Made by a program: the position numbers and the translations under genes. A stretch of 64,000 nt of DNA, from the NCBI GenBank assembly GCA_036488815.1, contig DASXGX010000154.1, positions 1 through 64,000 on the forward strand, read 5' to 3'. The stretch comes from Roseiarcus sp036488815. Lineage in GTDB: Bacteria > Pseudomonadota > Alphaproteobacteria > Rhizobiales > Beijerinckiaceae. The notes beneath the pieces were generated by a model. It saw only the letters and a program-made list of their open reading frames with translations. It made no database searches and was not told the DNA's origin. Of the stretch, positions 17,887-26,221 are shown one piece after another (position 1 is the stretch's first letter; each line of letters begins with the position of its first letter).

Positions 17887-19821
17887 ATGGCCGAGACGCT
17901 GTCGCGAGGCGTTCGCCTTTACGGAACCGATCAACCCGTGACCCCGCCGCGGGTACTACGCGCCGGCGCGCTGTCCGCCGAGTTCGAGGCGGGCAATCTT
18001 CGCTACATCCGCTTCGGCGGCGTCGAGATGATCCGCGCGGTCTCCTACATCGTGCGTGACAAGAACTGGGGCACCTACAATCCTGGAATCAGCGATTTGC
18101 GGATCGAGGAGAACGCGGACGGATTCTCCGTCGCCTATTCCGCGGTCGCCAAGGACGAGGCGCAGGAATTCGCCTACAGCGCTGAGATCGTCGGCCGCCC
18201 CGACGGCACGCTGCGCTTCGCCGCGCGCGGCCGCGCCATCACCGATTTCTTGACCAACCGCACCGGCTTCGTGGTGCTGCACCCGATCGAGAACGTGTCC
18301 GGCAAGCCCGCGCGCGTCACCGAAGTGACCGGCGAGAGCTTCGACACGCAGTTTCCCGACCTGATCGACCCCGTGCAGCCGATGATGAATCTGCGGGCGA
18401 TCAGGCACGAATTCGCGACGGGGAACACTGTCGAATGCCGGATGGAAGGCGATACGTTCGAGATGGAGGACCAGAGAAACTGGACCGACGCCTCCTACAA
18501 GACCTATGTGCGCCCGCTCGCTCTTCCCTGGCCCTACACGCTCGCGAAAGGGACCGAGCTCGACCAATCCGTGACGCTGACCGCCTCCGGCCCGGCGCCC
18601 GTGCGGGCCGGCGGCGACGGCGCGATCCGTCTTCGCGTCGGCGAAGCTCGAGGCAAGGTCCCCGCGCTCGGGCTCGGCCTCGATCCTGACGACGCAGCGG
18701 GCGCGCTCGCCCATGCGCCCGCCTTGCGCGCGATCGGCGCCGCGCATCTCATCTGCCACCACGATCCGCGCCGCGGCCACGACGCGACAACCCTCGCAAA
18801 AGCGGTCGAGGTCGCGAAAGCGATCGGCGCGACCCCGTGGCTGGAGGCGATCGTCGCCGAGGTGGAGGGGTTCGAGGCCGAGCTGGCGGCCCTCGGCGAA
18901 GTCGTCGCACGCCTCGGGTCGCCGTTCCCGGTCGTGCTGGTCTCGCCCGCGTCCGACCTCAAATGCACGTTGCCGGGCAGCCCTTGGCCGCCCTGCCCGC
19001 CGGCTGTCGCGCTCTACCGAGCCGCGCGCCGCGCCTTTCCCCAGGCGAAGCTGGGCGGGGGCATGTTCAGCTATTTCACTGAGCTCAATCGCAAGCGTCC
19101 GCCGATAGCCGAACTCGACTTCGTTAACTTCACCACCTCGGCGCTAGTGCATGCCGGCGACGATCGCTCGGTCGCGGAGGGGCTCGAGGCGCTTCCCCAT
19201 ATCGCCCGCAGCGTGCGCGCGATCGTCGGCGATGCGCCCTATGCGGTCGGACCGAGCGCGATCGGCATGCGCGACAACCCGTACGGTCAGGCGACCGCGT
19301 CCAATCCCGGCAATATCCGGCAGGCGATGAACCGCAACGATCCTCGCCAACGCGGGCTGCTCGGCGCGGCCTGGAATCTCGCCTATTTCGCGCATTTCGC
19401 GCGGGGCGGCGCGCGCGAGATCGCGCTCGGCGGAGCGGTCGGGCCGTTCGGCCTGCTGCATACGCCGGCCGACTACCCGCAACCCGGGTTCGACGGCGCC
19501 GGCGGTTTCTTTCCCGTCTATCACGTGGTGCGCGGCCTGGCGCGGCTTCGCGGCGCGCCGATGCGCGCCGTGGAGATTTCCGCGCCGCGCGAAGTGCAGG
19601 CCTTCGCCGCCGGGACCGAACTCTGGATCGCCAACCTGATGGGCGAGACGCGGCGCGTGAAAACCGCCGCCGCTCTGTCGGGCCGCCTCGCGCGGCTCGA
19701 TGCGGAGCATTTTTCCTCGGCCGTCCGCGGCGCCGAAGCGCTCGACCATATGGAGCAGCCTTTCTCGGGCGATGAGATCGAGCTCGATGCGCATGCGGTC
19801 GTCCGCCTGCGTTCCGCCTGA
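17887..19821 (+). CDS. D-apionate lactonase-like protein (large sugar-lactone hydrolase candidate)
   Basis: This 644-aa cytoplasmic protein has no signal peptide. An N-terminal beta-rich part (LRAGALSAEFEAGNLRYIRF, RDKNWGTYNPGISDL) is followed by an alpha/beta-barrel-like half from about residue 250 (ALGLGLDPDD, HLICHHDPRRG, FVNFTTSALVHA). This architecture, with GNLRYIRFGG and WGTYNP, matches my recollection of D-apionate lactonase (ApnL), which opens apionolactone; I cannot verify it here. The sugar ABC genes before it and the dehydrogenases after it fit a sugar-acid pathway. Start ATG 17887 follows GGGAGGAGAGA. A different lactone or hydrolase substrate is possible. Confidence 0.55.
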   Translation: MAETLSRGVRLYGTDQPVTPPRVLRAGALSAEFEAGNLRYIRFGGVEMIRAVSYIVRDKNWGTYNPGISDLRIEENADGFSVAYSAVAKDEAQEFAYSAEIVGRPDGTLRFAARGRAITDFLTNRTGFVVLHPIENVSGKPARVTEVTGESFDTQFPDLIDPVQPMMNLRAIRHEFATGNTVECRMEGDTFEMEDQRNWTDASYKTYVRPLALPWPYTLAKGTELDQSVTLTASGPAPVRAGGDGAIRLRVGEARGKVPALGLGLDPDDAAGALAHAPALRAIGAAHLICHHDPRRGHDATTLAKAVEVAKAIGATPWLEAIVAEVEGFEAELAALGEVVARLGSPFPVVLVSPASDLKCTLPGSPWPPCPPAVALYRAARRAFPQAKLGGGMFSYFTELNRKRPPIAELDFVNFTTSALVHAGDDRSVAEGLEALPHIARSVRAIVGDAPYAVGPSAIGMRDNPYGQATASNPGNIRQAMNRNDPRQRGLLGAAWNLAYFAHFARGGAREIALGGAVGPFGLLHTPADYPQPGFDGAGGFFPVYHVVRGLARLRGAPMRAVEISAPREVQAFAAGTELWIANLMGETRRVKTAAALSGRLARLDAEHFSSAVRGAEALDHMEQPFSGDEIELDAHAVVRLRSA

Positions 19822-19852
19822 AACACATTTTCACACCAGCGAGAGCAGACCT

Positions 19853-20836
19853 ATGCATATTCTGATTACCGGCGCGGCCGGCATGATTGGCCGCAAGCTG
19901 ACCGACAGTCTGGTCAAGTCGGGTGGGCTCGGCGGCCGCCCGATCGACGCGCTGACGCTCGTCGATGTCGTGCAGCCCGAGGCTCCTGCCGGCTTTTCCG
20001 GAAAGGTGACCGCGCGCGCGGCCGACATCGCAGCGCTGGGCGCGAGCGAGGCGATGGTCGAGGGCCGGCCCGATCTCATCTTTCATCTCGCCGCGATCGT
20101 CTCCGGCGAGGCGGAGGCCGATTTCGATAAAGGCTATCGCGTCAATCTCGACGCGACGCGGCAGTTGTTCGACGCCGTCCGCGCGCTCAACGCGCAGTCC
20201 GGCTACAAGCCTCGGCTCGTCTTTTCGTCCTCGATCGCGGTGTTCGGCGCGCCGTTCCCCGAGAAAATCGGCGACGACTTCTTCACCACGCCGTTGACGA
20301 GCTACGGCGCGCAGAAGGCGATCAGCGAATTGCTGCTCGCGGATTATTCCCGCAAAGGCGTCTTCGACGGCGTCGGAATTCGCCTGCCGACGATCTGCAT
20401 CCGGCCGGGCAAGCCGAACAAGGCGGCCTCGGGGTTCTTTTCGAACATCCTGCGCGAACCGCTCGTCGGGCAGGAAGCGGTGCTGCCGGTTTCCGAGGAC
20501 GTTCGCCATTGGCACGCGAGCCCGCGCGCCGCGGTCGGCTTCTTCCACCGCGCGGCGACGATGGATCTCGCCGAACTCGGCTGGCGGCGCAATCTGACCA
20601 TGCCGGGCTATTCCGCGACCGTCGCGGAGCAGATCGCCGCGCTGACCCGCGTCGCGGGACCGAAAGCGGCGGCGCTGATCCGGCACGAGCGGGACCCCAA
20701 GATCGACGCGATCGTGGCGGGCTGGCCGCGCGACTTCAATGCGGACCGGGCGCTCGCGCTCGGCTTCAGGGCCGAATCCTCGTTCGACGACATCATCCGC
20801 GTCCATATCGAGGACGAACTCGGGGGAAAGCTTTGA
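19853..20836 (+). CDS. denD: D-erythronate dehydrogenase-like SDR
   Basis: This 327-aa extended SDR has the NAD motif TGAAGMIGRKL (residues 6-16), LIFHLAAIVSGEAE, catalytic Ser in VFSSSIAVFGAP and YGAQK (Tyr-xxx-Lys). The run HLAAIVSGEAE...DFDKGYRVN and the RLPTICIRPGKPNKAASGF block are hallmarks of the DenD group, which oxidises D-erythronate to 2-oxo-tetronate. The usual partners OtnC, OtnI and OtnK are absent here, so the real substrate may be another branched or C4-C5 acid made by the preceding lactonase. ATG 19853 is preceded by AGCGAGAGCAGACCT. Confidence 0.75.
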   Translation: MHILITGAAGMIGRKLTDSLVKSGGLGGRPIDALTLVDVVQPEAPAGFSGKVTARAADIAALGASEAMVEGRPDLIFHLAAIVSGEAEADFDKGYRVNLDATRQLFDAVRALNAQSGYKPRLVFSSSIAVFGAPFPEKIGDDFFTTPLTSYGAQKAISELLLADYSRKGVFDGVGIRLPTICIRPGKPNKAASGFFSNILREPLVGQEAVLPVSEDVRHWHASPRAAVGFFHRAATMDLAELGWRRNLTMPGYSATVAEQIAALTRVAGPKAAALIRHERDPKIDAIVAGWPRDFNADRALALGFRAESSFDDIIRVHIEDELGGKL

Positions 20837-20889
20837 ACGCTGGACGGCTGTCGGTTTCGCCGGAGACTCTGGCGCTACGGAGAACCGTC

Positions 20890-21012
20890 TTTGCGAGCGG
20901 AGCGAAGCCATCCAGCGATCGAGGCTTCGCCAGAATGTCGCAAGTCGTTCCGTAGGCGCATCAATCGGCTGGCGCTGCGATCTCTGGACCGCCGCGCTCC
21001 GCTCGCGATGAC
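20890..21012 (-). repeat. Dispersed extragenic repeat, copy 1
   Basis: This element of about 123 bp between denD-like and aldo/keto reductase genes starts TTTGCGAGCGGAGCGAAG and ends CGCTCGCGATGAC. Its reverse complement matches 62505-62630 closely over its length, including GGAACGACTYGCGAC and CCTCGATCGCTGGAT. The ends are inverted repeats of each other (GCGAGCGGAGCG / CGCTCCGCTCGC), so it can fold into a long stem. Confidence 0.75.
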
Positions 21013-21071
21013 GACGGGGTCCGGTTCAACCAAAAGAGAGCGTGTTCTGTGATTGAGCTAGGGAGCGTCAG

Positions 21072-22106
21072 ATGAAGACTCGCGATTTCACCACCCGGAA
21101 CGGTTCGCGCATTGCTTTCACATCTGTAGGGCTCGGCACCGGTCCGCTCGGCGAATTGTTCGACAAGCTCGACGAGAAGACGTCGATCGCGACTGTCGAG
21201 CAGGCTTTTGCGGCGGGCGTCCGCCTGTTCGACTCCTCGCCCCACTATGGCAACGGCCTCGCCGAATCGCGCCTCGGGGCAGGCCTGCGCCACGCGCCGC
21301 GCGACGAGATCTTCGTCTCGACCAAGATCGGCCGCCTGATGGATCCGCGCGGAAAGAAGCCGGAGCCGGCGCCCGGCATCGTCTCGCCAGGCTTTGCCGG
21401 CGGTTTTCCGCACGCGCCGCGCTTCGATTATTCCTACGACGGGACGATGCGGTCGATCGAGCATTCGCTGCTGCGTCTCGGCATGGACCGGCTCGACATC
21501 GTGCTGATCCACGATTGCGACCGCTGGACGCACGGCGCCGAAGCCGCGCCAGCGCGCTTCAAGGAGGCGATGGACGGCGCCTATGTCGCGCTCGACAGGC
21601 TCCGTTCGGAGAAGGTGGTCAAGGCGATCGGCTTCGGCATCAATGAAGCGGACACCTGCGTCAAATTCGCCAAGGCGGGCGACTTCGACGTCGCCATGAT
21701 GGCGGGTCGCTATTCTCTGCTGGTGCAGACCGGTCTCGAGGAATTCCTGCCGCTTGCGCAGTCGAAGGCAATGGCGGTGATGCTCGCCGGCGTTTTCAAT
21801 TCGGGCATTCTGGCGACCGGCGCGATTCCGCACGCCAAGTTCGACTATGCCGACGCGCCGCCGGACATCGTCGCCAAGGTCAAGCGCATCGAGGAGATCT
21901 GCCTGGCGCACGCCGTGACGATCAGGCAGGCCGCGTTGCAATTTGCGATGGCGCATCCCGCAGTCGCCGTCATCGTGCTCGGAAGCGTGAAGCCCGAAGA
22001 GGTGACGGCCAATGTCCAAGACGCGCAGGCGCCAATCCCGAGCGCGCTGTGGTCGGACCTCAAGACGGCGGGGCTCCTCGACTCCTCCGCTCCCACTCCT
22101 GCTTGA
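21072..22106 (+). CDS. Aldo/keto reductase (L-fucose/D-threo-aldose dehydrogenase-like)
   Basis: This 344-aa (beta/alpha)8 barrel enzyme has the AKR catalytic Asp/Tyr segment FDSSPHYGNGLAESRLG, Lys in STKIGRL, and His in IVLIHDCDRWTHG. The GLGTGPLGELF start and the PHYG motif fit the subfamily of aldose 1-dehydrogenases (fucose, arabinose), which make aldonolactones with NAD(P)+. That product type would feed the lactonase encoded upstream, so it plausibly performs the first step of the same pathway. The gene is separated from denD by a repeat element. Confidence 0.85.
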   Translation: MKTRDFTTRNGSRIAFTSVGLGTGPLGELFDKLDEKTSIATVEQAFAAGVRLFDSSPHYGNGLAESRLGAGLRHAPRDEIFVSTKIGRLMDPRGKKPEPAPGIVSPGFAGGFPHAPRFDYSYDGTMRSIEHSLLRLGMDRLDIVLIHDCDRWTHGAEAAPARFKEAMDGAYVALDRLRSEKVVKAIGFGINEADTCVKFAKAGDFDVAMMAGRYSLLVQTGLEEFLPLAQSKAMAVMLAGVFNSGILATGAIPHAKFDYADAPPDIVAKVKRIEEICLAHAVTIRQAALQFAMAHPAVAVIVLGSVKPEEVTANVQDAQAPIPSALWSDLKTAGLLDSSAPTPA

Positions 22107-22123
22107 TCGCAGCGGAAACAAAT

Positions 22124-22516
22124 TCACGAATTCTCTTCGTCCGCGTCGCCAGAGCGCAGAGCCGCGCGAAGGCATTGCACCAGATGCTCGTGATCGACTG
22201 GTTTGCTGAGGTAACAAACGACGCCATCCTTCAGAGCGTGCGCCCTGACGTCTTCATCGGCGTAGGCCGTCACGAGGATTGTCGGAATGGCGTGCCCCGC
22301 ATCGATGAGGTGTCTGTGAAGCTCGAGGCCCGTCATCGACGGCATATGGACGTCAGCGATCAAGCAGGCTGTTTCGACAAGGCGATGTGATGCGAGGAAA
22401 TCGGTAGCCGTCGGGAACGCCTCGACCGTGTAGCCCAAGGACCTTATCAGCCTTTTCATGGACTCCCGGAAGAATCGATCGTCTTCGACAATCGAGACCA
22501 GTGACGCTTTCGGCAT
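22124..22516 (-). CDS. Single-domain response regulator (receiver only), copy 1
   Basis: This 130-aa protein is almost entirely a receiver domain: acidic pair VEDD (residues 9-12), phosphoacceptor Asp in CLIADVHMPSMTG, Thr in ILVTAY and Lys in LSKPVD. There is no output domain, so it should act as a phosphate sink, relay or partner. It is a close paralog of the protein at 41855. The start ATG 22516 follows GGAGGCCAT, identical in both copies. It diverges from the FixJ-like gene at 22833. Confidence 0.9.
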   Translation of the reverse strand: MPKASLVSIVEDDRFFRESMKRLIRSLGYTVEAFPTATDFLASHRLVETACLIADVHMPSMTGLELHRHLIDAGHAIPTILVTAYADEDVRAHALKDGVVCYLSKPVDHEHLVQCLRAALRSGDADEENS

Positions 22517-22619
22517 ATGGCCTCCAGCTCGTCGTCGTCGCCGACAAAAGTCGTCGCGCCCCAATGCGAATCCGTTAACCTTCGGCAAAGACCGGCGCGA
22601 AAGCAATGCCGCAGGCTTG

Positions 22620-22633
22620 TAAATTTTGGCCTA
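22620..22633. promoter_or_regulatory. Candidate operator TAAATTTTGGCCTA
   Basis: This is one half-conserved copy of the 14-bp palindrome (consensus TAARCCWWGGYTTA) found in both duplicated regulator regions. Read on the minus strand it is TAGGCCAAAATTTA, almost identical to the site at 41758, and both lie 84-117 bp from the start of a receiver-only gene. Confidence 0.5.
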
Positions 22634-22680
22634 TGCCGAACGCGAGCGTATCGATGCGCGGAAGCTACTTTTTTTGGCGG

Positions 22681-22700
22681 GCGTAAACCTTGGCTTACGC
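22681..22700. promoter_or_regulatory. Candidate operator GCGTAAACCTTGGCTTACGC
   Basis: A 20-bp dyad with perfect 6-bp arms (GCGTAA / TTACGC) and CC..GG core lies 132 bp upstream of the FixJ-like gene at 22833. Its core TAAACCTTGGCTTA is the reverse complement of the site TAAGCCAAGGTTTA in front of cioA. Confidence 0.6.
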
Positions 22701-22832
22701 CGCGTCTGTCGTCCGGGGCGGGAATTAGTCTGTTCGTGTCCGCGGGTTGCGACCAGCTTACGGCCCCAACGACGCCGACTTGGACGAGACTAAGGCTCAT
22801 CCCGCTGAGTCTTCATCATGGAAACATCTGCG

Positions 22833-23477
22833 ATGCCCGACGCGAAGCCCACAGTCCTGGTCATTGATGACGATCCGGACCTGCGCGCCTCGGTTGGGCG
22901 TCTGTTGCGATCGCTCGACATGGATGCACGACTGTTTGCGTCTGTTTCAGAGTTTCTCGAGTCCGATCCGCCGGATGGTCCCTCCTGCCTGGTGCTCGAC
23001 GTGAGACTGCCGGGCCAAAGCGGCCTTGATTTTCAGCGCGAGCTCGCCGAGGCGAATACGCAACTTCCGATCATCTTCATCACCGGGCATGGCGACATTC
23101 CGATGTCCGTGCAGGCGATGAAGGGCGGCGCCATTGAATTCCTGACGAAGCCGTTCCGCGATCAAGAGCTCCTCGACGCAATTCAGCTTGGCCTTTCTCG
23201 CGATCGCGCTCGGCGAGAGAACGAAAGCGCCTTGGCGGCGCTCAGGGAGCGCTTCGGAGCGCTTAGCCCTCGGGAGCGCGAGATCATGATTCAAGTCGCG
23301 CGGGGCCGTCTTAGCAAACAAATCGCCGACGAGTTCGGCATCGCCGAAGCGACTGTGAAGGTCCACCGAAGCAGAGCGATGCGGAAGCTGGACGCCCGGT
23401 CTCTTCCCGAGCTTGGCCGAATAGCCGACAGGCTCCAGTTGGCGCTCGATAGGCCTGGGTCCCGCGGGATTCGATAG
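22833..23477 (+). CDS. FixJ-family response regulator, copy 1
   Basis: This 214-aa protein has an N-terminal receiver (DDD at residues 10-12, phosphoacceptor in LVLDVRLPGQSG, ITGHGD, Lys in LTKPF) and a C-terminal LuxR-type HTH (LSPREREIMIQVARGRLSKQ, then EFGIAEATVKVHRSRAMRKL). The FRDQELLDAIQ linker is typical of FixJ/NodW regulators. The protein at 40937 is a close paralog, nearly identical from PMSVQAMKGGAIEFLTKPF through the linker. ATG 22833 is preferred to 22818 because it matches the paralog start MPD. Confidence 0.92.
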   Translation: MPDAKPTVLVIDDDPDLRASVGRLLRSLDMDARLFASVSEFLESDPPDGPSCLVLDVRLPGQSGLDFQRELAEANTQLPIIFITGHGDIPMSVQAMKGGAIEFLTKPFRDQELLDAIQLGLSRDRARRENESALAALRERFGALSPREREIMIQVARGRLSKQIADEFGIAEATVKVHRSRAMRKLDARSLPELGRIADRLQLALDRPGSRGIR

Positions 23478-23572
23478 ACCTGCCGTTTCGAAGAAAGAAG
23501 GACGAGGGCGTCGCCGCGGCCCAGCCGCGCGCCTCTGGCGAACAACCCGCGTCCACTTTGCGCCGCGCGCTC

Positions 23573-23586
23573 TAAGCCAAGGTTTA
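23573..23586. promoter_or_regulatory. Candidate operator TAAGCCAAGGTTTA upstream of cioA
   Basis: This near-perfect 14-bp palindrome (arms CTAA/TTAG, core GCCAAGGT) lies 210 bp upstream of the cioA start. It matches the sites in both regulator intergenic regions, linking the FixJ-like proteins to the oxidase operon. Confidence 0.6.
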
Positions 23587-23636
23587 GCACGCGAAACCAT
23601 TACGATATCGGCCGCGACCTGTGCGCAATCGACCGC

Positions 23637-23664
23637 GGCAGTCCAAATCGTCAATTTGACTGCC
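23637..23664. promoter_or_regulatory. Hairpin/dyad in the cioA leader
   Basis: GGCAGTC at 23637 pairs with GACTGCC ending at 23664, and the arms extend inward to give 10 of 12 paired positions around a 4-nt loop (CGTC). No T-run follows, so it is more likely an operator or leader structure than a terminator for the upstream regulator gene. Confidence 0.4.
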
Positions 23665-23795
23665 AGCAGATCGAGGCGATGTGCCGGATCGGCTTCGGGC
23701 GGATCTCGGCGGCGCGCCGTCGAGGACTCTCTCTCGCATTCGCACGACTTTGATGCCGTGCGGTCGGCGCCAATTCTGGCGATACAGGAACGACA

Positions 23796-25214
23796 ATGGA
23801 CATGTCGGCATTGATGTTGTCGCGGATACAGTTCGCTTTCACTGTCTCGTTCCACATCATCTTTCCATCGTTCACGATCGGACTGGCGGCGTGGCTGACG
23901 ACGATCGAAGCCCTTCATCTCGCGACCAAGCGGCCGGCTTATCGCATCGTCTTCGAATTCTGGCTCAAGATTTTCGGCATCGCCTTCGGGCTCGGCGTCG
24001 TCTCCGGCATCGTGATGGCCTTCGAGTTCGGCACAAACTGGAGCGAGCTCTCGCGGGTCTCAGGGCCGATACAGGGGCCGCTTCTCACCTATGAGACCTT
24101 CACGGCCTTTGCGCTCGAAGCGAGCTTCTTCGGCGTTCTTCTGTTCGGCCGGCAACGAGTCACGCCGTGGTTCTACCTGTTATCGACCGCGATGGTCGCG
24201 CTAGGCACGACGTTCTCTGCGTTCTGGATCATGGTCAACAACAGCTGGATGCAAGCGCCGGTCGGCTACGCGGTAGAGAACGGCGCGTTCGCCTCCACGG
24301 ACTGGAGCGCGATCATTTTCAGCCCGGTCGTCTGGGTGCGCTTTCCGCACATGCTGCTCGGCTCGTATCTGACGGGCGCCTTCTGCGTCGCTGCGACGGG
24401 CGCCTGGTATCTGCTGCGGGGCGACTTTCGAGCGGAAGCTCGCATCATGCTGCGCATGGGCCTCTATCTCGCGGCCGTCCTCATTCCAGCGCAACTCTTC
24501 TTCGGCCATCTCGTCGGCGACTTCGTCCATGACGATCAGCCCGCAAAGTTCGCGGCGATCGAAGGGCGCTGGCATGACGAGCAGCCGGCGAGCGAGGTCC
24601 TGATCGCCATTCCCGATCCCGCATCGGAGACGAACCGCTTCGCCATCAATGTCCCGGTCCTGGGCAGCCTGATCGCCAGCATGAGCCTCGCGTCGAAGGA
24701 AACCGGCCTCACCGATTTTCCCCGACAAGACCGCCCGCCCGTGCTCATCCCGTTCTTCGCGTTCCGGATCATGGTCGGCTGCGGCGTCGTGATGCTGCTC
24801 CTCGCCTGGATCGGGACCTATCTCAGCATCAAGGAGCGCATCGAACAAAATCGCCTGCTGCTCTGGTGCCTGTTTCTCAGCTTCCCCCTGCCCTATGTCG
24901 CCATCCTGACCGGCTGGTTCACCGCTGAGGTGGGTCGCCAGCCCTGGACCGTGTTTGGCGTGCTGCGCACCGCCGACGCCCTGACGCCGTTCCTGACGAC
25001 GCGCGAGGCGACGATCTCGCTGGTCGTCTTCTGCTCAGTCTACCTCTTCATTTTCTCCTTCGGCGTCCTCTACATCTATCGCCTGCTTCGCGCCGGCCCT
25101 CTTGGCAGTCTCGCTCTGCCCCCGAAAGCCGCGATCCCCAGCCGTCCGATGTCGGTGCTCGATCAAGCGGCCCTGCCGGCCTCCCGAAATTTCGCGGCCG
25201 GAGAACAGCCATGA
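23796..25214 (+). CDS. cioA: Cytochrome bd-type (cyanide-insensitive) ubiquinol oxidase subunit I
   Basis: This 472-aa integral membrane protein has about nine helices. It binds the haems and oxidises ubiquinol. Haem-ligand regions are visible: His20 in SFHIIFP, His near 187 in VRFPHMLLGSY, and the ubiquinol/haem segment GWFTAEVGRQPWTVFGVLRT. The short loop after the sixth helix (NVPVLGSLIAS, then KETGLTDFP) fits the short-Q-loop CioA branch rather than E. coli CydA. The stop overlaps the cioB start (ATGA). A FixJ-type candidate operator lies upstream. Confidence 0.93.
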   Translation: MDMSALMLSRIQFAFTVSFHIIFPSFTIGLAAWLTTIEALHLATKRPAYRIVFEFWLKIFGIAFGLGVVSGIVMAFEFGTNWSELSRVSGPIQGPLLTYETFTAFALEASFFGVLLFGRQRVTPWFYLLSTAMVALGTTFSAFWIMVNNSWMQAPVGYAVENGAFASTDWSAIIFSPVVWVRFPHMLLGSYLTGAFCVAATGAWYLLRGDFRAEARIMLRMGLYLAAVLIPAQLFFGHLVGDFVHDDQPAKFAAIEGRWHDEQPASEVLIAIPDPASETNRFAINVPVLGSLIASMSLASKETGLTDFPRQDRPPVLIPFFAFRIMVGCGVVMLLLAWIGTYLSIKERIEQNRLLLWCLFLSFPLPYVAILTGWFTAEVGRQPWTVFGVLRTADALTPFLTTREATISLVVFCSVYLFIFSFGVLYIYRLLRAGPLGSLALPPKAAIPSRPMSVLDQAALPASRNFAAGEQP

Positions 25215-26200
25215 TCCTCTTCTGGGCCGCCATTCTCGCGATCAGCACGCTGCTCTACGTGCTTCTCGACGGCTTCGATCTCGGCGTCGGCATTATCAGC
25301 GCCGCAGCGGGCGGCCATGCGAGGCGCGACGCGATGATCGACGCCATCGCGCCGATCTGGGACGGCAACGAGACGTGGCTCGTCGTGACCGGCGTCGTAC
25401 TCTGGGGCGCCTTCCCGCTCGTCTATGCGACGCTCCTGTCCGCCTTCTATCTGCCGCTCATTCTGATGCTCGCCGGGTTGATCCTGCGCGGGATCGCGTT
25501 CGAATTCCGGCATCGGACAGAGCGCTGGCGGTGGCTGTGGGATGCGAGCTTCGCCGCAGGATCGCTCGTCGCCGCCTTCATGCAGGGCCTGACGGTCGGC
25601 GCCCTGGTCGAGGGACTTCCGATCGCCAATGGTCGCTATGCGGGAGGCGATCTCGGTTGGCTTAGCCCATTCGCGGTGCTCTGCGGCGTCGGCCTGTGCA
25701 TCGGCTACGCGCTGCTCGGAGCGTGCTGGCTCGTTCGCAAATGCCACGGCGATGTCCGCGAGTCCGCCTATCGGCTCATTCCGACTCTGTCGCTCGCGCT
25801 GCTGGTGTTTTTGGTCGCGGTGTTCAGCTTTGCGCTCATCGAGCATCTTCAGGTCATGAACAGATGGCTCGAGCGACCTTATCTCTTCATTTTCCCCGCC
25901 ATCGGAATCGTAGCGGCGATCCTTCTGGCGGCGAGCCTCCAGCGGCGTAGTGACCACGCGCCCTTCCGCATCGTCGCGATCATCTTCGTCGCGGCCTTCG
26001 GCACGCTCGCGCTCTCCTTCTGGCCCTACATGATTCCCTTCTCGATCACGATCGAGGAAGCGGCCGCGCCGCATTCGAGCCTGGCCTTCATGTTCTGGGG
26101 CGCCGGACTCTTCGTCTTCCCGCTGATGCTGCTCTACACGGCGACCAACTACAGCGTGTTCAGAGGCAGGATCCGGCCGGATACCGATCACTACCATTGA
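25211..26200 (+). CDS. cioB: Cytochrome bd-type ubiquinol oxidase subunit II
   Basis: This 329-aa membrane protein with eight to nine helices is the structural partner of CioA. Diagnostic segments are YVLLDGFDLGVGI near the N-terminus, APIWDGNETWLVV and LMLAGLILRGIAFEFR. It starts at ATG 25211, inside the cioA stop, so the two are coupled. No CydX-like small subunit and no cydDC assembly genes follow; those would have to be elsewhere on the chromosome. Confidence 0.93.
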   Translation: MILFWAAILAISTLLYVLLDGFDLGVGIISAAAGGHARRDAMIDAIAPIWDGNETWLVVTGVVLWGAFPLVYATLLSAFYLPLILMLAGLILRGIAFEFRHRTERWRWLWDASFAAGSLVAAFMQGLTVGALVEGLPIANGRYAGGDLGWLSPFAVLCGVGLCIGYALLGACWLVRKCHGDVRESAYRLIPTLSLALLVFLVAVFSFALIEHLQVMNRWLERPYLFIFPAIGIVAAILLAASLQRRSDHAPFRIVAIIFVAAFGTLALSFWPYMIPFSITIEEAAAPHSSLAFMFWGAGLFVFPLMLLYTATNYSVFRGRIRPDTDHYH

Positions 26201-26221
26201 TGACAGCGAGGAGGCGTACAC

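Noticed and set aside
19130..20911. 593-aa minus-strand open frame
   Set aside because: Antisense to the lactonase-like and DenD-like genes, with highly Arg-rich stretches; a shadow.
23478..23795. FNR/FixK-type TTGAT-N4-ATCAA box before the oxidase operon
   Set aside because: I looked for it because bd oxidases are often FNR-controlled; no acceptable match is present.
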